DNA of 64,000 nucleotides from an uncultured Gemmatimonadales bacterium (GTDB lineage Bacteria > Gemmatimonadota > Gemmatimonadetes > Palauibacterales > Palauibacteraceae), in assembly GCA_947259585.1 (NCBI GenBank), contig CAMYMV010000005.1:1-64000 (forward strand), written 5' to 3'. Positions 1 through 10,368 of this stretch are shown here, one piece after another. Both the position numbers and the translations under genes were made by a program. How positions within the stretch are numbered: the stretch's first letter is position 1; every line of letters starts with the position of its first letter. The notes under the pieces were generated by a model, which did no database searches, was not told the DNA's origin, and saw only the letters and a program-made list of their open reading frames with translations.

Positions 1-297
1 GCGGAGGTCGAGGAGGTAGAGGCCGAGGCGGAGGTCGAGGAGGTAGAGGCCGAAGCGGAGGTCGAGGAGGTAGAGGCCGAAGCGGAGGTCGAGGAGGTAG
101 AGGCCGAGGCGGAGGTCGAGGAGGTAGAGGCCGAGGCGGAGGTCGAGGAGGTAGAGGCCGAGGCGGAGGTCGAGGAAGTGGAGGCCGAGGCGGAGGTCGA
201 GGAGGTAGAGGCCGAAGCGGAGGTCGAGGAGGTGGAGGCCGAAGCGGAGGTCGAGGAAGTGGAGGCCGAAGCAGAGGTCGAAGAGGTCGAGGAGGAC
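1..297 (+). repeat. 27-bp coding tandem repeat, about 11 units
   Basis: The unit begins at 1, 28, 55, 82, 109, 136, 163, 190, 217, 244 and 271. Most units are near-identical. Differences are mainly third-position swaps (gag/gaa, gta/gtg), so selection on the protein appears to have kept the nine-residue unit. The array starts at the window edge and may be longer upstream. Copy number is likely to vary by slippage, and the array is a risk for assembly collapse. Confidence 0.9.
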
Positions 298-309
298 AAG
301 GAACGGTAG
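1..309 (+). CDS. C-terminal end of a protein with tandem acidic repeats (5' truncated)
   Basis: Frame 1 is open from the first base to a TAG at 307-309. It reads as about ten copies of a nine-residue unit AEVEEVEAE plus one degenerate copy, ending in a short charged tail (EEDKER). The start lies outside the window, so neither the protein nor its N-terminal domains can be named. The translated part is almost wholly Glu, Val and Ala, and is expected to be a highly acidic helical or extended tail. The next gene starts 17 bases further on, so the two may be co-transcribed. No function is assigned. Confidence 0.6.
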   Translation, partial: AEVEEVEAEAEVEEVEAEAEVEEVEAEAEVEEVEAEAEVEEVEAEAEVEEVEAEAEVEEVEAEAEVEEVEAEAEVEEVEAEAEVEEVEAEAEVEEVEEDKER

Positions 310-326
310 GGTCCGCCGAGGTTCCG

Positions 327-2207
327 ATGAGATATACAGCAGCGGGGTCCGGTAGCCCTATTCCGGACCCCGTTTCATTGAGGATTCACCGAAGCGTGCG
401 GCGCCGGATACTCCTGGCCGGACTATCGGCGGTACTCGCGGGCGGCTGCGCGTCTTCGTCCGAGAGGGGCGTGGCCGAACCGTCGGGTATCGGTACGGCC
501 GAGCGAGAGGCCCTTCGCTCCCTGGATGCTCTGGTCTCGGCGGGCAGCTTCATCCGGGCTGGCGAGCTGGCGGATTCACTGTTCTCGGCCTGGCGCTCCG
601 ATCCGAGTCGCGCGTCGGCGGCGAACCGCGCGCTCTTCGTCGGCGCGGTGGCGCTGCAGACGGCGGGCGAGTCGGAGACCGCGGCCACTCGGTACGAGAC
701 TCTGATCGGACGCGCCTCGGGAACGCTCTTCGAGATGGCCGTCGGCCGGTTGGCGGATATCCGGGTCCGGAACGGCCAGGAGCTGCAGGCCCTGCAGTTG
801 CTGCTGGAGTATCCGGGATCGATGAGCGAAGAATCCCGGCGGGTGATGCGGCAGGCCGCCGGGTCCATCACCCTCGGCGAGCTCGAGGAGCTGGCCGCCT
901 CGGCAGATCCCGGCCGGGCGGGGGGTTTGCTCCGCGCCGAGCTGGCCCGGGCGCTGGCGCTCGGCGGTAGGGGCGATTCGGCGAGCGCCGTCGCGCGACG
1001 CGTTCTGGATGCGGAGGCCTGGTCTTCCGACCGGGAGCTCGCCCGACAGATTCTCTCGGGTGACTACCGGGAGGCGGCGCGGGTACGGATCGGATTGGTG
1101 ATCCCACGATCGGGCCGTTTCGCCGCCGCCGGCGAGCTCGTGGAGGAGGGGGCGCGGATCGCGCTCCAGGAGTACGAGCGATCCGCCGGAGCGTTGCCGA
1201 TCGAGCTCGTGGTCGCAGATGACGGCTCCGGTGAGACGGATATCGTCGATCTCGTCCGGCGGCTGGAACGCGACGGGGTCATGGCCGTCGTCGGCCCCAT
1301 GCGCTCGGGGGCGTTCGCCGAGGCGGCGGCTGGTCGGCGAGATGACCGACTGCTGATGGTCAGCCCGACCGCCACCGACGTCCGGGATCCGGCCGAGAAC
1401 GCGTTCACCCTGTGGGCCCGGGACCGGCGTCACACCGATGTGGCCCGGGACGTTGCGCAGTTCCTCAGCGGTGATGCCGGCCTGACGCGACTCGGCGTTC
1501 TGTATCCGTTCGGCCCCCTCGGACAGAACGCGTACCAGTCCTTCGAGCGGGCGGCCCGCCAGACCGGTGCAGCCGTTGTCGCGGCCAGCGGATACCGGCC
1601 CGATACGACGACCTTCCAGGACCCGATCGGCAGGCTCGCGGTGGCGGGACCGGAAGCGATTTTCGTGGATGCGGATGCCCTCCCGACCGTGCTGCAGCTC
1701 ACCCCTCAGATTCCCTACTACGGCATCGAGGGCATGATCGTGGCCGGCAGTGCCCTGTGGGGCGCCCCGGAGGCTTTACGGCGGTTGGAGGGCACGATCG
1801 GCAATGCCTGGATCGTGGGCGCGTACGTGGATCGGACGGCCGAGGCGTCCCCCTGGGCCACGTTCAGGGACCAGTACGAGCGGGAGTACCGAAAGTCGCT
1901 TCGCGACAACATGCTGCCCGCCCTCGGATACGACGCCATGCGCCTGATTCTCTCGGCGCTCGGCCGCTCGGGCACCGCCGATCCGGCGCGAGTGGCGCGT
2001 GCGGCGGCGGAGCTCGAGGTCGCCGGCGCGACCGGTCTGTTTCGTCTCGATCCCGGAACATCTACGGTGATTCGCCGGACGTTGATCCGTGCGTTGCGCG
2101 ACGGCACCCTTCGACACCTCGATGTCGCATCGCTGCTCCAGTGGCGGGACGTGGAGGCGAAAGAGGCGGCCCGCAGGGCAGGGGCGGCAAAGAACGAAGG
2201 CGGATGA
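327..2207 (+). CDS. Periplasmic-binding-protein-like lipoprotein (receptor family ligand-binding / LpoA-like)
   Basis: The 626-residue product has a hydrophobic leader ending LAGGC (Cys near residue 41), so it is probably a lipoprotein, although the lipobox is not ideal. Residues ~45-250 look like an alpha-helical repeat region. Residues ~255-600 resemble the type-1 periplasmic binding fold of branched-chain amino-acid receptors, with segments such as [23 protein letters not shown] and [15 protein letters not shown]. That layout, helical repeats then binding fold, recalls LpoA-type activators as well as ABC receptors. No permease lies beside it. ATG 327 has a GAGG five bases upstream. GTG 396 would give a shorter, more typical signal peptide. 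Exact role unknown. Confidence 0.75.
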   Translation: MRYTAAGSGSPIPDPVSLRIHRSVRRRILLAGLSAVLAGGCASSSERGVAEPSGIGTAEREALRSLDALVSAGSFIRAGELADSLFSAWRSDPSRASAANRALFVGAVALQTAGESETAATRYETLIGRASGTLFEMAVGRLADIRVRNGQELQALQLLLEYPGSMSEESRRVMRQAAGSITLGELEELAASADPGRAGGLLRAELARALALGGRGDSASAVARRVLDAEAWSSDRELARQILSGDYREAARVRIGLVIPRSGRFAAAGELVEEGARIALQEYERSAGALPIELVVADDGSGETDIVDLVRRLERDGVMAVVGPMRSGAFAEAAAGRRDDRLLMVSPTATDVRDPAENAFTLWARDRRHTDVARDVAQFLSGDAGLTRLGVLYPFGPLGQNAYQSFERAARQTGAAVVAASGYRPDTTTFQDPIGRLAVAGPEAIFVDADALPTVLQLTPQIPYYGIEGMIVAGSALWGAPEALRRLEGTIGNAWIVGAYVDRTAEASPWATFRDQYEREYRKSLRDNMLPALGYDAMRLILSALGRSGTADPARVARAAAELEVAGATGLFRLDPGTSTVIRRTLIRALRDGTLRHLDVASLLQWRDVEAKEAARRAGAAKNEGG

Positions 2208-2235
2208 CTCCAGAGCCCGGCGTGAGGATGCTCAG

Positions 2236-3786
2236 ATGACGATGCGAGCCAAGCTGCACGAGCTCGAGGAGCTGCGACGCGCGAGCCAGGAAGGCGGCGG
2301 AGCCGAACGGCTGGCCCGCCAGCATGAAAAAGGGAAGCTGAGCGCACGCGAGCGGTTGGATGTGTTGTTGGATCCCGACTCTTTCGTCGAGCTGGACCGC
2401 TTCGTCGAGCATCGGTGCACCGACTTCGGGCTCGAGGACCAGCGATACCCCGGAGATGGGGTCGTCACCGGGTACGGGACGATCGACGGCCGGACCGTCT
2501 ACGTGTTCAGCCAGGACTTCACCGTGTTCGGAGGCTCGCTCTCGGAGGCGCACGCCGAGAAGGTCGTGAAGGTGCTGGACAACGCGCTCAAGGCCGGCGT
2601 CCCCGTGATCGGCCTGAATGATTCGGGTGGTGCGCGCATCCAGGAGGGCGTCGTATCGCTCGGCGGCTACGCGGACCTCTTTCTGCGCAACACGCTGGCC
2701 TCCGGAGTGATTCCTCAGATCAGCGCCATCCTCGGCCCATGCGCTGGCGGGGCGGTCTACTCGCCCGCCATCACCGATTTCATCTTCATGGTCGACGGCA
2801 TCAGCCACATGTTCGTGACGGGTCCGAACGTCGTGAAGACGGTGACCCACGAGGACGTGAGCTTCGACGAATTGGGCGGCGCCGCGACGCACGCCCGAAC
2901 TTCGGGCGTCGCGCACTTCGCGTACGAGGACGAGATCGCGGCGCTCCGGGGCATCCGAAGCCTCCTCGGCTATCTGCCGGCAAACAACAGCGAGGCCCCG
3001 CCCGATGTCGAGTCGGTCGATCCGCCGCAGCAAGCGGCTGAAGAACTGCTCGACATCGTGCCGGATCAGCCCAACAAGCCATACGACATGCACGACGTCA
3101 TCGGCCGGATCGTGGATGGGGGCGACTTCTTCGAGGTGCACGCGGAGTACGCGAGGAACATCCTCGTCGGCTTCGCCCGGCTGGGCGGAAGAGCGATCGG
3201 TATCATCGCGAACCAACCCGCGGTCCTCGCCGGGGTCCTCGACATCGACGCCAGCCTCAAGAGCGCGCGCTTCGTGCGCTTCTGCGACGCGTTCAACATC
3301 CCGATCGTGACGTTCGAGGACGTGCCTGGCTTCCTCCCGGGTGTGAGCCAGGAGCACGGCGGGATCATCAAGCATGGGGCCAAGCTGCTCTACGCCTACT
3401 GTGAGGCGACGGTGCCCAAGCTTACCGTCATCACGCGAAAGGCGTACGGTGGCGCCTATGACGTCATGTCCTCCAAGCACATACGTGGCGACCTCAACTT
3501 CGCCTGGCCAACGGCGGAGATCGCCGTGATGGGTCCGAAGGGTGCCGTCGAGATCCTCTATCGGAGGGAGATCGCGGCCGCGCAGAATCCAAAGGAAAAG
3601 ACCGAAGAGCTGGAGCGCGAGTTCCGCGCGAAATTCGCGAACCCGTACCAGGCAGCCGCACGCGGTTACGTCGATGACGTCATCGATCCCCGCCATACCA
3701 GGCAGCATCTGATCTCCGGCCTCGGGGCGCTGGCGAACAAGCGGGACGTGAATCCGCCCAAGAAGCACGGCAACATCCCTCTTTGA
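2236..3786 (+). CDS. pccB: Acyl-CoA (propionyl-CoA type) carboxylase, carboxyltransferase subunit
   Basis: This 516-residue protein is a biotin-dependent carboxyltransferase of the PccB/MmdA family. It transfers CO2 from carboxybiotin to an acyl-CoA. Family signatures seen include the N-terminal [30 protein letters not shown], the glycine-rich [11 protein letters not shown], and the C-terminal [16 protein letters not shown] region. The frame is open from 2089, but homology begins at the ATG at 2236. The biotin carboxylase, biotin carrier and a methylmalonyl-CoA mutase chain follow in one overlapping operon, so propionyl-CoA is the likely substrate. Specificity between acetyl- and propionyl-CoA cannot be proven from sequence alone. 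Confidence 0.93.
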   Translation: MTMRAKLHELEELRRASQEGGGAERLARQHEKGKLSARERLDVLLDPDSFVELDRFVEHRCTDFGLEDQRYPGDGVVTGYGTIDGRTVYVFSQDFTVFGGSLSEAHAEKVVKVLDNALKAGVPVIGLNDSGGARIQEGVVSLGGYADLFLRNTLASGVIPQISAILGPCAGGAVYSPAITDFIFMVDGISHMFVTGPNVVKTVTHEDVSFDELGGAATHARTSGVAHFAYEDEIAALRGIRSLLGYLPANNSEAPPDVESVDPPQQAAEELLDIVPDQPNKPYDMHDVIGRIVDGGDFFEVHAEYARNILVGFARLGGRAIGIIANQPAVLAGVLDIDASLKSARFVRFCDAFNIPIVTFEDVPGFLPGVSQEHGGIIKHGAKLLYAYCEATVPKLTVITRKAYGGAYDVMSSKHIRGDLNFAWPTAEIAVMGPKGAVEILYRREIAAAQNPKEKTEELEREFRAKFANPYQAAARGYVDDVIDPRHTRQHLISGLGALANKRDVNPPKKHGNIPL

Positions 3787-5315
3787 ACCAGCCACCGTTC
3801 CCCCGGCTCCTGGTGGCGAACCGGGGCGAGATCGCGGTGCGCGTGATCCGCGCCTGCCGCGAGCTCGGCATCGAGTCCGTGGCCGTCTACTCCGAGCCGG
3901 ACCGCCTGGCGCCGCATGTGCTGCAGGCCGATCTGTCGGTCCCGATCGGGCCCGCCAGGGCGACCGAGAGCTATCTGGATGGCGGCAAGCTTATCGCCGC
4001 CGCGCGTCAAACGAACGCGGAGGCGATTCACCCGGGATACGGCTTTCTGGCCGAGAACCCTGATTTCGCCCGTGCCGTCGGTGAAGCTGGCCTCGTCTTC
4101 ATCGGTCCGCCTCCGGAGGCGATCGCGGCGATGGGCGACAAGACCCGCGCCCGCACGCTCATGCAGGATGCCGGCGTGCCTGTCGTTCCAGGCTCGGATG
4201 CGGTGACCGGTGGCCAGGATGCGGCGGCGGCCGCACGTGATATCGGCTTCCCTCTGATGCTCAAGGCGGCCGCGGGCGGTGGCGGGAAGGGCATGCGGAT
4301 CGTACGCGCCCTCGACGAACTGGAGCCCGCCCTGAACCGTGCGCGAAGCGAGGCCGAACAGGCGTTCGGCGATCCACGGGTCTACCTGGAGCGATTTCTC
4401 GAGCGACCGCGTCACATCGAGATTCAGGTGCTCGCCGACGGGTTCGGAACGGTCGTTCATCTCGGGGAACGCGAGTGTTCGATCCAACGCCGCCACCAGA
4501 AGCTCATCGAGGAGTCGCCCTCTCCGGTGGTCGACGAGGCGCTGCGGGAGCGGATGGGACGGGTGGCGATCGAGGCAGCTCGGGCCGTGGGGTACCAGGG
4601 AGCCGGTACCGTGGAGTTCCTCTTCGTCGACGGCGAGTTCTACTTCCTCGAGATGAACACTCGAATCCAGGTCGAGCATCCGGTGACGGAACTGGTTACC
4701 GGCGTGGACCTGGTACAGGAGCAGATCCGGGTGGCCGCGGGGAGTCCGCTGGGTTGGGAGCCGGATCCGGGCTGGCCTCTCGGCCACGCGATCGAGTGTC
4801 GGATCGGTGGTGAGGATCCGTTCAACGGCTTCCTCCCGTCCGCTGGCCGCATCACCGAGCTGGAGGCACCGGCGGGACCGGGCGTGCGCTGGGATTCGGG
4901 CATATCGGCGGGCTACGAAGTGGGGCTGCACTACGATCCGTTGCTCGCGAAGCTCGTGGTCCACGGCGCCGACCGCTTGCAGGCGATCAACCGGATGCGA
5001 CGTTCGCTCGAGGAGCTGCACGTCGCCGGCATCATCACCACGCAGTCGTTTCATCTCGCCGTCATGGAAGAACCCGACTTCCTGGCTGGTCGCCTGTCCA
5101 TCGAGTACGTGGACGACCACCCCGATCTGCTCCGCGACGCCGATCTGCCGCTCTTGGAAGCCGCGGCGATAGCCGCGGTCCTTTTGGAGGAGGAGCGGCG
5201 CGACACGCCCAGGCCCGAGTCGGCCCGAACGGATGGCCGACCTCGGGTGCGTCAGCTCAGCGGCTGGCAGCGCGCGGGGGTGACGGACGGAGCCGGCTGG
5301 GGGCGCCGATCGTGA
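3783..5315 (+). CDS. accC: Biotin carboxylase subunit of acyl-CoA carboxylase
   Basis: The 510-residue ATP-grasp enzyme carboxylates biotin using ATP and bicarbonate. Visible features are the N-terminal [14 protein letters not shown] motif (residues 11-24), the glycine-rich ATP loop GGGGKG at 165-170, and the catalytic [11 protein letters not shown] at 290-300. A start at TTG 3783 overlaps the carboxyltransferase stop by four bases (TTGA), indicating coupled translation and matched subunit output. The length fits a stand-alone biotin carboxylase plus a short C-terminal tail. The biotin domain is on the next gene. In propionyl-CoA carboxylase nomenclature this would be the N-terminal part of PccA. 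Confidence 0.93.
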   Translation: MNQPPFPRLLVANRGEIAVRVIRACRELGIESVAVYSEPDRLAPHVLQADLSVPIGPARATESYLDGGKLIAAARQTNAEAIHPGYGFLAENPDFARAVGEAGLVFIGPPPEAIAAMGDKTRARTLMQDAGVPVVPGSDAVTGGQDAAAAARDIGFPLMLKAAAGGGGKGMRIVRALDELEPALNRARSEAEQAFGDPRVYLERFLERPRHIEIQVLADGFGTVVHLGERECSIQRRHQKLIEESPSPVVDEALRERMGRVAIEAARAVGYQGAGTVEFLFVDGEFYFLEMNTRIQVEHPVTELVTGVDLVQEQIRVAAGSPLGWEPDPGWPLGHAIECRIGGEDPFNGFLPSAGRITELEAPAGPGVRWDSGISAGYEVGLHYDPLLAKLVVHGADRLQAINRMRRSLEELHVAGIITTQSFHLAVMEEPDFLAGRLSIEYVDDHPDLLRDADLPLLEAAAIAAVLLEEERRDTPRPESARTDGRPRVRQLSGWQRAGVTDGAGWGRRS

Positions 5316-5815
5316 AGTACTACGTGACCGGGGCCGGCGAGACCCTGCTGGTTGAGACGACCGAGACCGGGGTCCGCATCGCGGATCGCGAGCTGGATGC
5401 CCATATCGACACGGTAGCCGGTTCGACCCGTCGCCACCTGCGCATCGGCGAGCGTGGAATCCCTCTTGCGGCGCGGCGAGCCGATGACGGATGGGTGATG
5501 GAGATCGGCGGCCGCGTGGTAGGGCTCGCCATCGAGGATGAGCGCACGCACGCGATTCGAGAGCTCGCACCCGGCCTCGGGGCCGGAGCCCCTCGAGAGG
5601 TTCGCGCGCCGATGGCGGGGCTCGTGCTGCGCCTGGAGGTCTCCGAGGGGCAGCACGTCGACTCCGGTACGGCGTTGATCGTCATCGAGGCGATGAAGAT
5701 GGAGAACGAGCTCCGGGCGCAGGGGCCCGGCACCGTCGCCTCGATCGCGGCGAAGGAGGGTACGACCGTCAATCCGGGCGATCTCCTGCTCACCTTTGCC
5801 ACCGAGGAAGGTTGA
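5312..5815 (+). CDS. Biotin carboxyl carrier protein
   Basis: This 167-residue protein ends in a biotinyl/lipoyl domain (about residues 95-165). The biotinylation motif EAMKM is at 126-130, making Lys129 the expected attachment site. Residues 1-90 lack a recognisable motif and resemble the linker found between carboxylase and biotin domains in fused acyl-CoA carboxylase alpha chains, so the gene is probably the separated C-terminal half of a PccA-like chain. GTG 5312 overlaps the upstream stop (GTGA). It should carry carboxybiotin between the two preceding subunits. Confidence 0.92.
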   Translation: MKYYVTGAGETLLVETTETGVRIADRELDAHIDTVAGSTRRHLRIGERGIPLAARRADDGWVMEIGGRVVGLAIEDERTHAIRELAPGLGAGAPREVRAPMAGLVLRLEVSEGQHVDSGTALIVIEAMKMENELRAQGPGTVASIAAKEGTTVNPGDLLLTFATEEG

Positions 5816-7392
5816 TGGGGACGGGCGGGCGTCGAGAGCGCTTCGAGACCCCCTCGGGCATCGAGCTGGAGCGCCTCTACGGTCCGGACGAGGTAAACGT
5901 CAATTACGACGCCGATCTGGGCAATGCCGGCTCGATCCCATTTACCCGGGGCATCCACCCGACGATGTATCGGGGTCGCCTCTGGACGATGCGCCAGTAC
6001 GCGGGATTCGGCACCGCGGAGGAGACGAACGCACGGTTCCGCTACCTGCTCGAGTCAGGTCAGACGGGCCTCTCCGTGGCGTTCGACCTTCCCACACAGA
6101 TGGGATACGATTCGGACGACCCGATGGCCGAAGGCGAGGTGGGTCGCGTCGGAGTGGCTATCGACACGCTGGACGACATGAGGCGTCTGCTCGAAGGCAT
6201 TCCCCTGGACCGCGTCTCGACCTCGATGACGATCAACGCCACGGCCCCAATCCTTCTGGCGCTCTACGTGGCATTGGCGGACGAGCGCGGCACGCCGAGG
6301 GATCGGCTTCGCGGTACCGTACAGAACGACATCCTCAAGGAGTTCGTGGCACGCGGAACCTACATTTATCCGGTGGAAGCCAGCCTACGCCTGGTCACCG
6401 ACCTCTTCGCGTTCTGCGCCACCGAAGTCCCGAAGTGGAATCCGATCTCGATCAGCGGCTACCACATGCGGGAAGCCGGAGCGACTGCGACGCAGGAGAT
6501 CGCGTTCACGCTGGCGAACGGGCTGGAGTACGTCCGCTGCGCACTCGCCGCCGGCCTGACGCTGGATGACTTCGCCCCCCGCCTCAGCTTTTTCTTCGCC
6601 TCTCACAACCACTTCCTGGAAGAAGTCGCCAAGTTCCGCGCCGCCCGCCGACTCTGGGCGCGGATCATAGCCGACATGGGAGGCTCGGAGGCCAGCTCCC
6701 GTTTACGCTTCCACACTCAGACGGGAGGGTCCACGCTCACCGCACAGCAACCGTACAACAACGTCGTCCGCGTGGCCGTGCAGGCGCTGGCTGCCGTGCT
6801 CGGCGGCACGCAGTCGCTGCACACGAACAGCTACGACGAAGCTCTCGCCCTGCCGTCGCAGGATGCGGCGCGCCTGGCCCTTCGAACCCAACAGATCCTG
6901 GCGGCCGAAAGCGGCGCGGCCGACACGGTGGATCCGCTGGGCGGCTCGTGGGCTATCGAGGCCCTTACCGACGAGCTCGAGGCGAGGGCAGAGGCGTACA
7001 TCGGGCAGATCGATGAGGTCGGCGGCGCCCGTCGCGCGATCGGCTTCATGGAGGAGGAGATCCATCGCTCTGCCTATGCGTACCAGAAGGCCCTGGAAGC
7101 AGGCGACGTCGAGGTGGTGGGCGTGAACGTGCAGCAGGAGACCGAGCCGCCGCCGGATGTGAAGACGCCGGATTACGCGGCGCTGGCCGAAGCGCAGAGG
7201 TCCCGTCTCCGGATGTGGAAGGAGCGCCGAGAGGCGACGCCGGCGGCCGAGGCGCTGGAGGCGGTTCGCGTGGCGGCGGCCTCGGACGCCAACCTGATTC
7301 CGCCGCTGGTTGCGGCGGTCAAGGCGGGCGTCACGCTCGGCGAGATCTCGGGAGAGCTCCGCCGAATCTGGGGAACGTACGAACACGGCTGA
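5815..7392 (+). CDS. Methylmalonyl-CoA mutase, catalytic large chain without B12-binding domain
   Basis: The 525-residue protein matches the TIM-barrel catalytic domain of acyl-CoA mutases, with [24 protein letters not shown] and [14 protein letters not shown]. Numbered from ATG 5815, Tyr62 (RQY) and Arg180 (EFVAR) match the substrate-reading Tyr89/Arg207 of Propionibacterium methylmalonyl-CoA mutase, with the same 118-residue spacing, and His217 matches His244. Isobutyryl-CoA mutases carry Phe and Gln there, so methylmalonyl-CoA is the best substrate call. The protein stops where the C-terminal cobalamin domain would begin, so a separate small B12-binding subunit is expected, but none is in this window. 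ATG 5815 forms a TGATG overlap with the carrier gene; TTG 5812 is also possible. Confidence 0.92.
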   Translation: MGTGGRRERFETPSGIELERLYGPDEVNVNYDADLGNAGSIPFTRGIHPTMYRGRLWTMRQYAGFGTAEETNARFRYLLESGQTGLSVAFDLPTQMGYDSDDPMAEGEVGRVGVAIDTLDDMRRLLEGIPLDRVSTSMTINATAPILLALYVALADERGTPRDRLRGTVQNDILKEFVARGTYIYPVEASLRLVTDLFAFCATEVPKWNPISISGYHMREAGATATQEIAFTLANGLEYVRCALAAGLTLDDFAPRLSFFFASHNHFLEEVAKFRAARRLWARIIADMGGSEASSRLRFHTQTGGSTLTAQQPYNNVVRVAVQALAAVLGGTQSLHTNSYDEALALPSQDAARLALRTQQILAAESGAADTVDPLGGSWAIEALTDELEARAEAYIGQIDEVGGARRAIGFMEEEIHRSAYAYQKALEAGDVEVVGVNVQQETEPPPDVKTPDYAALAEAQRSRLRMWKERREATPAAEALEAVRVAAASDANLIPPLVAAVKAGVTLGEISGELRRIWGTYEHG

Positions 7393-7413
7393 CCCAAGAC
7401 CGACAGGAAGTCC

Positions 7414-7707
7414 ATGCCGACATACGAGTACGTGTGCGAGGCCTGCGGGCATGAGTTCGAGCGGTTTCAGAAGATGAAGGACAACCCGGTCAGCAAGTGC
7501 CCGGAATGCGGTCGCCTCGAGGTCCGGCGCAGGATCTCGTCGGGTGGCGGTATACTGTTCAAAGGTCCCGGCTTTTACGCCACCGACTACCGAAAGCCGT
7601 CCCCGGGCGATGAAAAGAAGCTGAAGGCGGACCCGAAGTCGAAGCCGAAATCGAAGCCCGACTCCGGCGGATCTGGCTCCAAGAAAGACGACACGTCGGG
7701 TGACTGA
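7414..7707 (+). CDS. FmdB-family zinc ribbon protein
   Basis: This 97-residue protein starts with the FmdB-type signature PTYEYVCEACGHEFE. Two CxxC knuckles (Cys8/Cys11 and Cys29/Cys32) should bind one zinc ion. After residue ~65 it becomes a low-complexity Lys/Pro/Ser/Asp tail, probably disordered. Members of the family are often called putative regulatory proteins, but the role is not established. It lies 21 bases after the mutase gene and overlaps argS by eight bases, so it is part of the same transcription unit. Confidence 0.88.
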   Translation: MPTYEYVCEACGHEFERFQKMKDNPVSKCPECGRLEVRRRISSGGGILFKGPGFYATDYRKPSPGDEKKLKADPKSKPKSKPDSGGSGSKKDDTSGD

Positions 7708-9448
7708 TCGAGATCCTGGCGGCCGAGATGCCGAGGTGGGCGTGCCTGACCTGGCCACCGCGCTCGCCGCAGAGCTTAAGCGTGCGGCCCGGGAGGTAGG
7801 AGCGCCGGAGGGCTTCCAGCCGGAGCTGGAGCGGCCGCGGGATCTCCAGCACGGTGACTTTGCGACGAATGCCGCCCTCGTGCTCGCCGGCCGCCTCGGC
7901 CAGCCGCCCAGGGAGATCGCGGATCGGCTCGTGAGCGTCCTGGACGCGAGCGCAGCGGGTGTCGCCGAGGTGAGCGTGGCGGGACCCGGGTTCATCAACT
8001 TCCGCCTTGGTGACGACGTGTACTGGCGGAGTCTGCCCGAGGTGCTGAGGGCGGATCTTTCCTACGGCCGGAGCGAGGCCGTCCCACCGCTTCAGGTCAA
8101 CGTCGAGTTCGTCTCCGCCAACCCCACGGGTCCGCTACATGTCGCGCACGGCCGGGGTGCGGCGATCGGCGACGCGGTGGCCTCTCTCCTGGAGTGGACG
8201 GGAAACCGGGTCGTGCGGGAGTTCTACGTCAACGACGCGGGACGGCAGATCGATCTCCTGGCCGAGTCCCTGGAGGCACGCTTTCGTCAGCTGGGCGGCG
8301 AGGAGGCCGCGGTGCCGGAGGGCGGCTACATGGGAGAATACGTGGAGGAGCTTGCCCGGCGGGCCGCGGAGGAAGTGGGATCCGAGGAGCTGGCGGAGAT
8401 GGATGGCCAGGAGCGGATGCAACGCTTCGGGGAGCTCTCGACGGGCTGGCTTCGCGAGGAGCAGGAGAGCGACCTGGAGGAGTTTCGGGTCCACATGGAG
8501 GTGTTTCGAGAGGAGAGCGGCCTCTACGAGCGGGGCGAGGTGGGGGGTGCCCTGGAGCGCCTGGGCGCGGAGGGCCTCACCTACAGCGAGGGCGGCGCCA
8601 CCTGGTTGAGCACCACTAGCTTCGGCGACGACAAGGACCGGGTTCTCGTCAAGAGCGACGGCTCCTTCACCTACTTCCTGCCCGACATCGCCTACCATGT
8701 CGACAAGCGCTCGCGCGGCTTCGATCTCGCGATCGATGTGTGGGGGGCCGATCACCACGGACACGTCTCCCGCATGAGCGCCGCGCTGCAGGCTCTCGGG
8801 CTGCCGCCGGGCTTCTTCGAGGCCCTGATCATCCAGCTCGTGACCGTAATGCGCGGCGGCGAGGAGGTGCGGATGAGCAAGCGCGCCGGGCAATTCGTGA
8901 CCCTGCGAGAGCTGTTCGAGGAGACGGGCGTAGATGTGGCGCGTTACTTCTTCCTCATGCGCCGGGCCGAGGCGCCGATGAGCTTCGATCTCGATCTCGC
9001 GCTGGATACCTCTGAAGCCAACCCGGTCTACAAGATCCAATACGCGCACGCTCGCATGTGCAGCGTCTTCGAGAGAGCCGGGGTCGAGGCCGAGTCGATC
9101 GACGCCTCGGAGGCCGATCTGGCCGAGCTGACCCGGGAGAGCGAGCGCGAGCTGGCCAAGAGCTTGCTGCGCTTCCCGGAGGTGGTCCGCAACGCGGCGC
9201 AGGCCCGGGCGCCGTACCAGGTGTGCTCCTACCTGGAAGAGGTCGCTGGCCTCGTGAACGGCTGGTACCATGAGGGTAACCTCGATCCATCTCTCCGGGT
9301 GATCGCCGAGGGATCGGCTCGGGTGGGCCGACTCGCACTCGCACGAGCCGTGCAGATCACGCTTCGCAACGGCCTGGGGCTCCTCGGCGTATCGGCTCCC
9401 AGGCGGATGGTGAGGGAGCAGGAAACGGAAAGGACTCCCGTCCCATGA
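7700..9448 (+). CDS. argS: Arginine--tRNA ligase
   Basis: The 582-residue class I aminoacyl-tRNA synthetase charges tRNA-Arg. It shows the N-terminal additional domain, a HIGH-type motif HVAHG at 147-151 within NPTGPLHVAHGRG, a MSKR motif at 392-395, and a C-terminal DALR anticodon-binding domain (IQYAHARMCSVFERAG onward). The length is usual for ArgS. GTG 7700 overlaps the FmdB stop. GTG 7742, just ahead of PDLATALA, is an alternative start and would remove a non-conserved leader of about 14 residues. Confidence 0.96.
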   Translation: MTDRDPGGRDAEVGVPDLATALAAELKRAAREVGAPEGFQPELERPRDLQHGDFATNAALVLAGRLGQPPREIADRLVSVLDASAAGVAEVSVAGPGFINFRLGDDVYWRSLPEVLRADLSYGRSEAVPPLQVNVEFVSANPTGPLHVAHGRGAAIGDAVASLLEWTGNRVVREFYVNDAGRQIDLLAESLEARFRQLGGEEAAVPEGGYMGEYVEELARRAAEEVGSEELAEMDGQERMQRFGELSTGWLREEQESDLEEFRVHMEVFREESGLYERGEVGGALERLGAEGLTYSEGGATWLSTTSFGDDKDRVLVKSDGSFTYFLPDIAYHVDKRSRGFDLAIDVWGADHHGHVSRMSAALQALGLPPGFFEALIIQLVTVMRGGEEVRMSKRAGQFVTLRELFEETGVDVARYFFLMRRAEAPMSFDLDLALDTSEANPVYKIQYAHARMCSVFERAGVEAESIDASEADLAELTRESERELAKSLLRFPEVVRNAAQARAPYQVCSYLEEVAGLVNGWYHEGNLDPSLRVIAEGSARVGRLALARAVQITLRNGLGLLGVSAPRRMVREQETERTPVP

Positions 9449-10368
9449 TCGAGATCCTTGTCGTGGGCAGCGTCGCCCTCGACGACATCGACACGCCGTT
9501 CGGCCAGGCTCGCGACGCGCTCGGCGGCTCGGCCGTCTACTTCAGTGCCGCGGCTTCCGCCTTCGCGTCGGTGGGTGTCGTCGGCGTCGTCGGCTCCGAC
9601 TATCCGCTGGACCGCCTGCGCGCCCTTAAGGGGCGCAATGTGAGCTTCGACGGGCTGGAGGTGCGGGAAGGGACCAGCTTTCGGTGGGCCGGAGAGTACG
9701 ACTACGACCTCAACTCTCGGGAGACTCTTTTGACCGAGCTCGGGGTCTTCGGAGAGTTCCAGCCGACGATCCCGGAGCCGTTCAGGGGTGCGTCGCTCGT
9801 CTTTCTCGGCAACATCGACCCGACGCTCCAGCTGGACGTGCTCAATCAGGTCGACGAGCCGAAGCTGGTACTGTGCGACACCATGAACTACTGGATCGAA
9901 GGGAGCCGGGAGGAGCTCCTGAAGCTCCTCGAGCGCGTGGACATGCTCCTGGTCAACGATGCGGAGGCCCGCGAGCTCTCGGGAGACTACAACCTGGCTC
10001 GCGCCGCCTCGTGGATTCGCGATCGCGGCCCGAAGTACGTGGTCATAAAGAAGGGCGAGCATGGCGCGATTCTATTCGGGCCCGACGGCGTCTTCTTCGC
10101 GCCGGGCTATCCCCTGGAAGAGATCTTCGATCCCACGGGCGCCGGTGATGCCTTCGCCGGGGGCCTGCTCGGGCATCTGGCTCGCGCAGACCGCATCGAC
10201 TCGGAGGAGCTGAGGCGCTCTGTCGTCTACGGTTGCGCCATGGGCTCCTTCGCATGCGAAGCGTTCGGCCCTGATCGATTGATCGGGCTAGGTGTGGCGG
10301 AGGTCGCGGAGCGAGTGTGGGCGTTCCACGAAATGACTCGCTTCGAGAGGCTGACCGTGCAGCCATGA
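9445..10368 (+). CDS. PfkB-family carbohydrate/nucleoside kinase
   Basis: The 307-residue protein has the ribokinase fold. An N-terminal substrate-binding stretch with GGSAVYFSAAASA is followed by the C-terminal PfkB signature DPTGAGDAFAGG (about residues 229-240), whose Asp is the catalytic base. It overlaps both neighbours by ATGA-type junctions. The sugar or nucleoside phosphorylated cannot be read from sequence. Next to purM, an adenosine- or ribokinase-like purine-salvage role is possible but unproven. Confidence 0.85.
   Translation: MIEILVVGSVALDDIDTPFGQARDALGGSAVYFSAAASAFASVGVVGVVGSDYPLDRLRALKGRNVSFDGLEVREGTSFRWAGEYDYDLNSRETLLTELGVFGEFQPTIPEPFRGASLVFLGNIDPTLQLDVLNQVDEPKLVLCDTMNYWIEGSREELLKLLERVDMLLVNDAEARELSGDYNLARAASWIRDRGPKYVVIKKGEHGAILFGPDGVFFAPGYPLEEIFDPTGAGDAFAGGLLGHLARADRIDSEELRRSVVYGCAMGSFACEAFGPDRLIGLGVAEVAERVWAFHEMTRFERLTVQP

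Noticed and set aside
1..297. CRISPR array or satellite
   Set aside because: Units abut without spacers, the period is 27 bases, and changes are mostly silent, so this is a coding repeat.
2062..3795. 577-residue open frame on the minus strand
   Set aside because: It lies antisense to pccB, whose motifs are clear. Long antisense frames are common in GC-rich coding DNA. Its composition (His/Arg/Asp rich) shows no domain.
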